The translations under genes and the position numbers were made by a program. A DNA stretch of 64,000 bases from Bryobacterales bacterium (GTDB lineage: Bacteria; Acidobacteriota; Terriglobia; Bryobacterales; Bryobacteraceae), in assembly GCA_003166865.1 (NCBI GenBank), contig PMUP01000019.1:1-64000 (forward strand), written 5' to 3'. Position 1 is the stretch's first letter, and the number at the start of each line of letters is the position of its first letter. Shown piece after piece: positions 56,799 through 64,000 of the stretch. The notes below the pieces were generated by a model that saw nothing but the letters and a program-made list of their open reading frames with translations, searched no databases and was not told where the DNA came from.

Positions 56799-56842
56799 CT
56801 ATTGCCCTAGCGTCTATTGGCCCAGCATCTATTGCCCTAGCT
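56798..56842. repeat. Three tandem 15-bp units across a gene junction
   Basis: + strand TCTATTGCCCTAGCG / TCTATTGGCCCAGCA / TCTATTGCCCTAGCT. Confidence 0.95.
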
Positions 56843-57299
56843 TGGGCGGCGCGAAGAAATCGATTGGCTTCAGCGATACGATCTTCCAGTGTTTGTTTTG
56901 CTTGCGAAACTCGCAGTGAATCACTTCGCGGCGGCGAACGATCGGGCCGTCCTCCTGCAGGCTGCGCACTTCCAACACCCAATCTAGATCGATGCTGCGC
57001 GCTTGATCATCGCCGTCCTCACTCACCGTCTGTATGGAAGAAGAGACCTCGGCCTGCCTGACCAACGCAGTCACGTTCATCTCGAGCGTCCCGTAGCCCG
57101 GCATGTCTTTACTGAACGCCGACATGAACCTCGACACGTTCCCGCGCACAACCGAATCGCCAATCCCATTCACTTCAGTCAACGAGCCCGCCATCGATGT
57201 GATCACTTCAATCACGTCGTCATGCGCATCCGCGCACGCGAAGGCGGAGGCGATCGAAACCAACACCGCGCTACGTACGATAGCTCGCATTGATCTCAA
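56829..57299 (-). CDS. Secreted hypothetical protein, possibly NTF2-like
   Basis: Signal-like MRSMRAIVRSAVLVSIASAFACADA; HCEFRKQNKHWKIVSLKPIDFF; alternative ATG at 57290. Confidence 0.65.
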   Translation of the reverse strand: MRSMRAIVRSAVLVSIASAFACADAHDDVIEVITSMAGSLTEVNGIGDSVVRGNVSRFMSAFSKDMPGYGTLEMNVTALVRQAEVSSSIQTVSEDGDDQARSIDLDWVLEVRSLQEDGPIVRRREVIHCEFRKQNKHWKIVSLKPIDFFAPPKLGQ

Positions 57300-58449
57300 T
57301 GTACTTCTCCGTCAGATCGCATGTCCAGAAGCGCGCCGCACCCTGGCCTCTGCCGTGCAAGACAAAACGAATCAGGCACTCGCTCTCGTCCAGCTTTTTC
57401 TTGAGATCGGGCTCGGAGAAATCCGCAGCCAGCCCGCCCCGGCACACGGGCACGTTCTGGAGATCGATGTCCACTTTGTTCGGATCCAGCGGCACGCCGG
57501 CATTCCCGGCAGCCGAGAGAATGCGGCCCCAGTTGGGATCGGAGCCCGCGATCGCGGTCTTGACCAGCAGCGAATTGGCGATGCTGCGCGCAATCTGCGT
57601 CGCGGCCTCCTCGTTCGAGGCGCCGCTCACCTCAATGGTCACCAGCTTGCGCGCGCCTTCACCGTCGCGCACGATTTGGCGCGCCAGGTCCTCCATCACT
57701 TGCGTTAGCGCCTCTTCCAGCTTTTTGCTCTCTTTCTGATTGGGCTGAATTCCCGACGCTCCGTTCGCCAGCACCAGCATGGTGTCGTTGGTGGAGGTGT
57801 CGCCGTCCACGCTAATCCGGTTGTAGCTGCGTTTCACGGCAGCAGCCAGCATCGCGGCGAGAACAGCGGGCGGAACAGCGGCATCCATCATCACGAACCC
57901 GAGCGTGGTGGCCATGTTGGGCTGGATCATGCCGGAGCCCTTGGTCATCCCTGCAATACGAATCGTCCCGCCTTTCAGACGCACTTGGCTGTGCGCCGTC
58001 TTCATCACGGTATCGGTGGTGAGTATTGCCCGGGCGGCGTCTTCAAAGCCGCTTGGCGCGAGCCCCGCGACAAGATCAGGCACCGCGTTGACGATCAAAT
58101 GCGCGTCGAGCTCCACGCCGATCACGCCCGTGGACGCGGGAAAAACCTGCACCGGCGGAACGTGGAGATGATTGGCCACGGCGTCGCAGCAAGCCAGCGC
58201 GACGCGATCGCCCGTTTGGGTGGCGCAATTGGCATTGCCCGCATTCATCAGGACCGCGCTCACCAGTCCGCGCGACTTGGTCAGATTCCAGCGCGCGATG
58301 CGAACCGGCGCGGCTTGCACGCGATTCTGCGTGAACACGGCAGCGCCCGATGCGGGAGCATCCGGAACGATCAGCGCCACATCGTCCTTCCTGACTTTGC
58401 GGATTCCGGCGTACACGGCCGAGTATCGATAACCCAGCGGTAACTTCAC
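57271..58449 (-). CDS. argJ: Bifunctional glutamate N-acetyltransferase/amino-acid acetyltransferase
   Basis: MTKGSGMIQPNMATTLGFVMMDA (autocleavage-site region), SVDGDTSTNDTMLVLANGASG, SDPNWGRILSAAGNAG. Confidence 0.96.
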   Translation of the reverse strand: MKLPLGYRYSAVYAGIRKVRKDDVALIVPDAPASGAAVFTQNRVQAAPVRIARWNLTKSRGLVSAVLMNAGNANCATQTGDRVALACCDAVANHLHVPPVQVFPASTGVIGVELDAHLIVNAVPDLVAGLAPSGFEDAARAILTTDTVMKTAHSQVRLKGGTIRIAGMTKGSGMIQPNMATTLGFVMMDAAVPPAVLAAMLAAAVKRSYNRISVDGDTSTNDTMLVLANGASGIQPNQKESKKLEEALTQVMEDLARQIVRDGEGARKLVTIEVSGASNEEAATQIARSIANSLLVKTAIAGSDPNWGRILSAAGNAGVPLDPNKVDIDLQNVPVCRGGLAADFSEPDLKKKLDESECLIRFVLHGRGQGAARFWTCDLTEKYIEINASYRT

Positions 58450-59375
58450 GCCAATTTTACCCCCAGCATTTCGCCATCTCGTAATTGATGCCCGTTCAGG
58501 AACGCTTCAGCGGACATCCGCTTCCTGCCCTCCACTTGAACCTCGATGGCCTCGAGCGTGGTCGCTTCTCCGCACGCAATCAACAGGCGTTTCTTTTGCG
58601 GAATCATCTGCCCAGGTTCGCCGCTCTCCCGATCGCTCGAGACGCGCGACTTCCAGATGTGAAATAGCTGCCCGCGAAAGAAACTGTGCGCGCCCGGCCA
58701 CGGAAGGAACCCGCGCGATCGATTGGAAATCTTTCTCGCGGGCCAGCTCCAATCGATCAGCCCGTCTTCCTTTTTCAGGATCGGCGCATAAGTCGCTTCG
58801 TCAGGATTCTGCTTCACCGGTGCGGGATTGTCCTGGAGCGTCTCCACAAGAAGCTCAGCGCCGGCGACACTTAGACGGCGGCCGAGATCTAGGGCGTCCT
58901 CTTCTGGCCCGATTTCCGTCTCCCACTTCAGCAGCATGTCACCGGTATCGAGCCCGGCGTCAATCCGCATCGTAGTCACGCCGGTTCGCGTCTCGCCATT
59001 CGCGATGGCCCATTGAATCGGCGCCGCGCCCCGGTACTTCGGCAGCAACGACGCATGCACATTGATGATGCCATGCCGCGGAATATCGATGATGCCCTGC
59101 GGGATGATCTGGCCGTAGCCGACCACCACCATCGCGTCCGGTTTCATCTGCTTCAACTGCTCCAGCACTTCCGGCCGCCGTATGCGCTCCGGCTGATGCA
59201 CCGGCAATCCCAGACGCAATGCCGCTTCCTTCACCGGCGATTGACTCACTTGTCCCCCGCGTCCCTTCGGCCGATCGGGTTGCGTAAAGACGGCCACGAC
59301 GCGATGGCCCTCGTCGACGACCCGTTCGAGCGTGGGAACCGCGAACGCGGGAGTGCCCAGAAAAATCAGGACCAT
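58446..59375 (-). CDS. fmt: Methionyl-tRNA formyltransferase
   Basis: MVLIFLGTPAFAVPTLERVVDEGHRVVAVFTQPDRPKGRG; NVHASLLPKYRGAAPIQWAIANGETRTGVTTMRIDAGLDTGDML. Start trimmed. Confidence 0.96.
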   Translation of the reverse strand: MVLIFLGTPAFAVPTLERVVDEGHRVVAVFTQPDRPKGRGGQVSQSPVKEAALRLGLPVHQPERIRRPEVLEQLKQMKPDAMVVVGYGQIIPQGIIDIPRHGIINVHASLLPKYRGAAPIQWAIANGETRTGVTTMRIDAGLDTGDMLLKWETEIGPEEDALDLGRRLSVAGAELLVETLQDNPAPVKQNPDEATYAPILKKEDGLIDWSWPARKISNRSRGFLPWPGAHSFFRGQLFHIWKSRVSSDRESGEPGQMIPQKKRLLIACGEATTLEAIEVQVEGRKRMSAEAFLNGHQLRDGEMLGVKLA

Positions 59376-59881
59376 TCTCCGGCTTTCACTAACTTGCGCA
59401 CCTTGCGCCGGATCAAGTCGCGCTTCAGGGCGCTCACGTGGCTGATGTACAAGCGGCCATTCAAGTGATCGATTTCGTGGGCAAAGGCGCGCGCCAAAAG
59501 TTCCTCGCCGGTCATTTCGAAAGGCTCGCCCTTGATATTTTGAGCGCGCACGGTGACGCTCTTGGGACGCGTCACTTGCTCGCGAAATCCAGGTAGGCTC
59601 AGGCACCCCTCTTCGCCGGTTTGAAACTCTTCCTTGCGTATGATCTCGGGATTGATCAGCACGATCTTTTGGGCCGGGTCCTCGGCCACCGAAAGATCGA
59701 TCACGGCGATGCGTTGTGCGATGCCGATCTGCGGAGCGGCCAGGCCCACGCCCTTGGCGGCGTACATGGACTCGAACATGTCCTCGATCAATGTGTTCAG
59801 CTCGGGTGTATCAAACTCGGCCACGGGCGCAGCCTGTTTTTCGAGCACCGGCTCGCCGAATAGAACGATCGAATACGTCAT
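59366..59881 (-). CDS. def: Peptide deformylase
   Basis: GVGLAAPQIGI, EEGCLSLPG, HEIDHLNGRLYI. Confidence 0.97.
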   Translation of the reverse strand: MTYSIVLFGEPVLEKQAAPVAEFDTPELNTLIEDMFESMYAAKGVGLAAPQIGIAQRIAVIDLSVAEDPAQKIVLINPEIIRKEEFQTGEEGCLSLPGFREQVTRPKSVTVRAQNIKGEPFEMTGEELLARAFAHEIDHLNGRLYISHVSALKRDLIRRKVRKLVKAGEWS

Positions 59882-61053
59882 CAGAAGTTTCTTACCTGCT
59901 CCTTGTAGCCTTCAAAATTGCGGCGCGTCTCCTCCAGCGAGTCGCCGCCAAACTTCTCCAAGAATGCTTGCGCCAGAACGATGGAAACCATGGCTTCGCC
60001 GATCACACCGGCAGCGGGCACAACGCAAACGTCGCTGCGTTCGTAAGCCGCCAGCGCGGGCTCACGCGTCACCAGATCCACCGATTCAAGCGGCCGGCGC
60101 AGCGTCGAAATCGGCTTCAATAACCCACGCACCACCACATCCTGGCCGTTGGTCATGCCGCCCTCCAGCCCTCCGGCTCGATTGGCGCCGCGCGTGAACT
60201 GCCGCTCCTCCCGATTGTAGTGAATGGTGTCTTGCACGCGCGATCCGAATGAAGACGCCCCTTCGGCGGCGAATCCGATCTCGACTCCCTTCACGGCTTG
60301 CATGGAGACGATAGCCTGCGCCAGACGGCCATCCAGGCGCGAGTCCCACGTCACATGCGAGCCCAGTCCCGGGGGCACGCCGTGCGCAACAACCTCAAAC
60401 ACGCCGCCCACCGTGTCGCCAGTGCGATACGCCTGGTCGACAACTTCTTTCATCCTGGCTTCAGCCTCCGCGTCGACGCAGCCCAGCAGTACCTCTTCCT
60501 TCTTGCTCAGCGCGACCAGTTCCTCCCACGCCGCGGGCCGATCCAGGCGCGCTTCACCGACACCGATCACATGGCTCAGCACGCAGACGCCAAATTGTCC
60601 GAGGAACGCTTTGGCCAGTGCGCCCACCGCAACGCGCGCGGTGGTCTCTCGCGCGCTGGCCCGTTCCAGAATGTAGCGGGCATCCGGAAAATTGTACTTC
60701 AGGCTGCCCGCCAGGTCAGCGTGGCCCGGACGGGGGCGCGTCACCGGTTTATGCTTCTCCGGCTGGTCGTCGCTGCATTCCACTGGCAGCGCCTCGGTCC
60801 AATTCTTCCAGTCCTTGTTCTGGATCACGATCGCAATCGGCGACCCGATGGTCTTGGAGTGGCGAACACCGGCGACAATATCGGCGCGGTCGGTTTCGAT
60901 CTTCATGCGGCCGCCGCGCCCGTACCCCTGTTGACGGCGCCACAGCTCATGATTGATCGCGTCCAGAGTGATCGGAATGCCCGCGGGAAGACCCGTCAGT
61001 GTGGCTACCAGGCACTCTCCATGAGATTCACCGGCTGTTTCGAAACGGAACAT
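59881..61053 (-). CDS. aroC: Chorismate synthase
   Basis: MFRFETAGESHGECLVATLTGLPAGIPI; RRQQGYGRGGRMKIETD; RPGHADLAGSLKY. Start trimmed; TGATG junction with def. Confidence 0.96.
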   Translation of the reverse strand: MFRFETAGESHGECLVATLTGLPAGIPITLDAINHELWRRQQGYGRGGRMKIETDRADIVAGVRHSKTIGSPIAIVIQNKDWKNWTEALPVECSDDQPEKHKPVTRPRPGHADLAGSLKYNFPDARYILERASARETTARVAVGALAKAFLGQFGVCVLSHVIGVGEARLDRPAAWEELVALSKKEEVLLGCVDAEAEARMKEVVDQAYRTGDTVGGVFEVVAHGVPPGLGSHVTWDSRLDGRLAQAIVSMQAVKGVEIGFAAEGASSFGSRVQDTIHYNREERQFTRGANRAGGLEGGMTNGQDVVVRGLLKPISTLRRPLESVDLVTREPALAAYERSDVCVVPAAGVIGEAMVSIVLAQAFLEKFGGDSLEETRRNFEGYKEQVRNF

Positions 61054-61156
61054 GTGTGCGGGGAAAATCTCATGGTACCGGAAACCCTGGGTCGTGTCAT
61101 ACTTCCTGGTGTTGCAGACGCGGCACGATAACAAAGCCAGCCAAGCCGGTGCTTCG

Positions 61157-62110
61157 ATGGCGTGGGTTGTTCTCGGCTTGGCTCTTTTGCTGCTTTGGCA
61201 ATTCCTCACGGTCCACTACCTCCGCGCCGGGAACTGGACCGCGCTGTTCCTCAGCGGCGAAGACTACCCATCCCACCGGACTTGGTTGCGGGAACCTACA
61301 AATTTCCCGGCCACGGCTACGACCGTGAAATGTATCGCTACGTAGCCCATGATTTGCTCATGCGGCGCGGTTACGCGAAGTATTTGGACGCTCCGGTGCA
61401 ACGTTATCAACGCATTCTGGTGCCCGGCTGGCTTACCTGCTGGTGGCTGGGCATCAAGCGCGGATCGACGCGTCGTATATCGCCGTCATCGCGATCTTCG
61501 TCTTGCTCGGCGCGTACTGGCTCAGCCGATGAGCCGTGCTGGTGGGCCGCCATCCCGCGTGGCGCTGGCATTCTTGCTGGTCCCAGCCACGCTCATTTCC
61601 ATGGACCGAATGACCATCGACGTCGCCTTGGCGGCCTTCACCATTGCCTTCGCGTTCTACTGGCGGACCGGCGCCTGGACGAAACTCTTCGTTGTTTTGG
61701 TGCTGGCTTGTCTGGTTCGCGAAACCGGAGTCTTCCTCGTTGGAGGATGTTGCCTGGTTGAGCTGATCAACCGTCGGTTGGTGCGCGCCGTGATTTGGGC
61801 GTCCACGGCTCTGCCCGCTTTCGTCTGGTATCTGTTCCTCCGCGCGCGCCCTCTTAATCCGTTTGCAATCGCCGCTGCGATGTTCGTCGTTCTCGTCTTT
61901 ATGCTGACCCAGGTCACGTATTGGAACGACGTCAACGCGTATGCGCGGGTCTTCTGACCGCTGCTGCTCCTGGTCGTGTTTGGTTCCCTGGCGGGAGAGG
62001 GCGGCGTGCCTGGGTGGACCGGCCTGGTCCCCGCAATTCTCGTGGATGTGCGGCTGAACATGGAATTCGCGTCGGCCGCCGGCAGCGTTGTCCGCGGGCT
62101 GCTGAGATAA
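61157..62110 (+). pseudogene. Degraded multi-pass membrane protein gene, glycosyltransferase/mannosyltransferase-like
   Basis: Coding continues through frames 2>1>0>2: MAWVVLGLALLLLWQFLTVHYLRAGNWTALFLSGEDYP / DLVAGTYKFPGHGYDREMYRYVAHDLLMRRGYAKYLDAPVQRYQRILVPG / AYLLVAGHQARIDASYIAVIAIFVLLGAYWLSR / MSRAGGPPSRVALAFLLVPATLISMDRMTIDVALAAF...YARVF-TGA-PLLLLVVFGSL...RGLLR-TAA. Confidence 0.8.
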
Positions 62111-62117
62111 TAATTCC

Positions 62118-62852
62118 ATGCCGCAGAAGACTCCCCGACTGATCACGATTGCCCTGGCGATCGTCGTTTGTCAGCTGGTTTGCCAGCTCGCGTCCGCCGA
62201 AGTTCAAGACAAAGTGAAGAACATCGGTGGCGTTTTCGTCCACTACAAGCTGATCCTTCCCAACGGCTACGATCCGGCCAAGGCTTATCCGGCGGTCCTC
62301 GCGTTTCCAGGCGGTCCGCAAACCATGAGCATCGTCCAGAGCACCGTCGAGAGGAACTGGCGCGCTCAAGCGGAACGTCGCGGCTACATCGTGGTGGTTC
62401 CGGCCGCCCCCGATGGCGATCTGTTCTTCGAAGAGGGAGCGCGCGTCTTTCCCGAATTCATCACCAAGCTCCTGGCTGATTTCAAAGTTGACGGCGGCAA
62501 GTTCCACATCGCCGGCATGTCCAATGGAGGCCTCAGCGCCTTTCATATCGCCGCGATGTATCCGCGGTATTTCCTCTCTGTCACCGGCTTCCCCGGCTTC
62601 CTTCGCGATCCAACTGCGGCACGCATGCAAGCTCTGTCCGGAATGTGCATCAACATGCACGCCGGGGAACTCGACCCGGATTGGTTGAGCGCGATGAAGC
62701 AGCAGTCGGAGCAATTCCGCGCTCAAGGCTACCAGGTTCGGTTCACCGTGGAAGCGGGCCAGCCACATCGGCTGGAGACTTTGGCCGGGGACGGCGCGGC
62801 CCGGCTCTTCGATCAATTCGACGAGGCCCGCCGGGGCTGCCGGACCCGGTAA
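62118..62852 (+). CDS. Secreted alpha/beta hydrolase (feruloyl esterase/PHB depolymerase-like)
   Basis: Signal peptide; nucleophile elbow IAGMSNGGLSAFHIAAMYP; YPAVLAFPGG. Confidence 0.82.
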   Translation: MPQKTPRLITIALAIVVCQLVCQLASAEVQDKVKNIGGVFVHYKLILPNGYDPAKAYPAVLAFPGGPQTMSIVQSTVERNWRAQAERRGYIVVVPAAPDGDLFFEEGARVFPEFITKLLADFKVDGGKFHIAGMSNGGLSAFHIAAMYPRYFLSVTGFPGFLRDPTAARMQALSGMCINMHAGELDPDWLSAMKQQSEQFRAQGYQVRFTVEAGQPHRLETLAGDGAARLFDQFDEARRGCRTR

Positions 62853-63002
62853 GGGAGCCTGGAATTGCTGAATGCCCTGCCGCATGCTATACTTAGCCTC
62901 AGTTTGATCGTCCCGCCCACGCTTGGCCGCAACGCAGTAACGCATCGTGCTCCTCGCAAAGCCCGCAATCAAATGTGCCCCTAAGAGACGAAGGAACAGT
63001 TC

Positions 63003-63311
63003 ATGAAAAAAGTATTTGTAGGAAACTTGGATTTCGGAGCGACGGAGGAATCCATTCGCACGGCCTTTGAAGCGTTCGGCGCCGTGGAACGAGTCAGCTT
63101 AATGACGGACCGCGACACCGGCCGATCCCGTGGCTTCGCGTTCGTCGAAATGACGGATGCCCAGGAAGCCGATCAGGCGATTGCCGGCCTGAACGGAACG
63201 AACTTGGGCGGCCGAGCGATTAACGTCAACGAAGCCCGGCCCAAGACCGAGAGCCGCCCCAGGAACGATTTTGGTGGAGGCGGTGGTGGACGGCGCGACC
63301 GCCGCTGGTAG
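63003..63311 (+). CDS. RRM-domain RNA-binding protein
   Basis: KKVFVGNLDFGATEESIRTAFEAFGAVERVSLMTDRDTGRSRGFAFVEMTD; C-terminal GGGGGGRRDRRW. Confidence 0.96.
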   Translation: MKKVFVGNLDFGATEESIRTAFEAFGAVERVSLMTDRDTGRSRGFAFVEMTDAQEADQAIAGLNGTNLGGRAINVNEARPKTESRPRNDFGGGGGGRRDRRW

Positions 63312-63372
63312 CCCTCCATAACTTATCGATTCCGGTGGTCAACCAAACCGCCAAAATGTACAGGAGAATCTC

Positions 63373-63585
63373 ATGGCTGGCCGGTCAGGCGATACATTCA
63401 AGAAACGTCAGAAAGAAGTTGCCCGTGCTGAAAAGCACCGGGAAAAGCTCGCTCGCCGGCTGGAGCGGAAACAGCACAAGGGCGAGGGCGAGCCGGAGGA
63501 CGACGTGGGCGTAAACGAGCTATTAAACGAGCTATCAGAGGATGCGGCGCAATCAGAGGAGAGCGGCGCTTCGCAGTTAGGTTGA
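63373..63585 (+). CDS. Small highly charged protein near cold-shock gene
   Basis: [44 protein letters not shown]...; ORF between RRM and CSP genes. Confidence 0.7.
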   Translation: MAGRSGDTFKKRQKEVARAEKHREKLARRLERKQHKGEGEPEDDVGVNELLNELSEDAAQSEESGASQLG

Positions 63586-63602
63586 GCGTATTTCGCGCTC
63601 AA
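63582..63602 (+). other. RNA hairpin candidate between the charged-protein and cold-shock genes
   Basis: TTGAGCG-TATTTCG-CGCTCAA, perfect 7-bp stem, overlaps the upstream stop codon. Confidence 0.5.
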
Positions 63603-63644
63603 ATTCAATCAACAAACCAAGCAACAGAGTACGAAGGAGAAAAT

Positions 63645-63848
63645 GTGAAAGAGACAGGGACAGTAAAGTGGTTTAATGCAGGAAAAGGCTTTGGATTTAT
63701 CCAGCGGGACAATGGCGAAGATGTTTTCGTGCATTTCTCGGCCATAGAAGCCAGCGGATATCGCACGCTCGATGAAGGCGCTCGCGTGTCCTTCATCGTC
63801 AAGCGCGGTCCCAAGGGCCTGCAAGCCGAACAAGTCACGTTAGCGTAA
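63645..63848 (+). CDS. Cold-shock protein (CspA family), GTG start
   Basis: [78 protein letters not shown]. Confidence 0.96.
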   Translation: MKETGTVKWFNAGKGFGFIQRDNGEDVFVHFSAIEASGYRTLDEGARVSFIVKRGPKGLQAEQVTLA

Positions 63849-63871
63849 TCGAGCAACACAACAGCTAGGGT

Positions 63872-63894
63872 CTGGCCGTTGCACAAGCGGCCAG
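63872..63894 (+). terminator. Hairpin 3' of cold-shock gene
   Basis: CTGGCCG-TTGCACAAG-CGGCCAG; weak U-tract, so termination mode is uncertain. Confidence 0.5.
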
Positions 63895-64000
63895 TTGCCA
63901 TTCGAAATCTGGGGCGGGTGCTCCCGCGTAGTCCGGCGTGTCCGCAGTGCCGCCGAAAAGGTGCGGCCCCTTAATAATGCAGCTCCTATTTAAAGGCTTC

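Noticed and set aside
60298-61131. 277 aa plus-strand ORF
   Set aside because: Antisense to aroC, whose motifs are complete.
61054-61209. 5' extension of the aroC ORF
   Set aside because: Chorismate synthase begins at MFRFETAGESHGE (61053).
1-64000. CRISPR arrays, rRNA genes, IS elements or prophage
   Set aside because: No regularly spaced repeats, rRNA motifs, transposase/integrase or phage structural proteins were seen in the ORF list or sequence.

Overview
A 64 kb, GC-rich, densely coded chromosomal window. Gene content (Oar-like TonB receptor, acidobacterial-type VWFA protein, several PQQ enzymes, paired TolC paralogs) suggests an Acidobacteriota (Solibacter/Bryobacter-like) genome; that placement is inference. 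I support about 58 protein-coding genes, 1 tRNA-Leu(UAG), 2 probable pseudogenes, several promoters/operators, two stop-codon-associated microrepeats and two terminators. Main blocks: sugar-oxidation genes (4-7.6 kb); prokaryotic metallothionein (9.3 kb); IorAB-like molybdo-hydroxylase (10.6-13.4 kb); an ars operon arsR-arsM-aquaporin-arsC-arsC with no ArsB/Acr3 (13.5-16.2 kb); dciA-gatC-gatA-sod (22-25 kb); potABCD (26-29.6 kb); a compact NRPS/P450 cluster (37.5-44.9 kb); CarD; a PDZ/GAF/PAS histidine kinase plus NtrC-type regulator next to two tandem TolC genes (46.5-54.9 kb); argJ-fmt-def-aroC; RRM/cold-shock genes at the right end. The best candidate for an undescribed system is the three-gene operon A-PCP / cytochrome P450 / C-A-PCP-TE. 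Its thioesterase has a Cys-Asp-His triad in place of Ser-Asp-His, and the second A domain reads as serine-specific by hand-derived code. This suggests a very small modified peptide, possibly a strained lactone or a depsipeptide. No CRISPR array, rRNA or intact transposase was seen. All calls are by eye from the sequence and the supplied ORF track; no searches were run.
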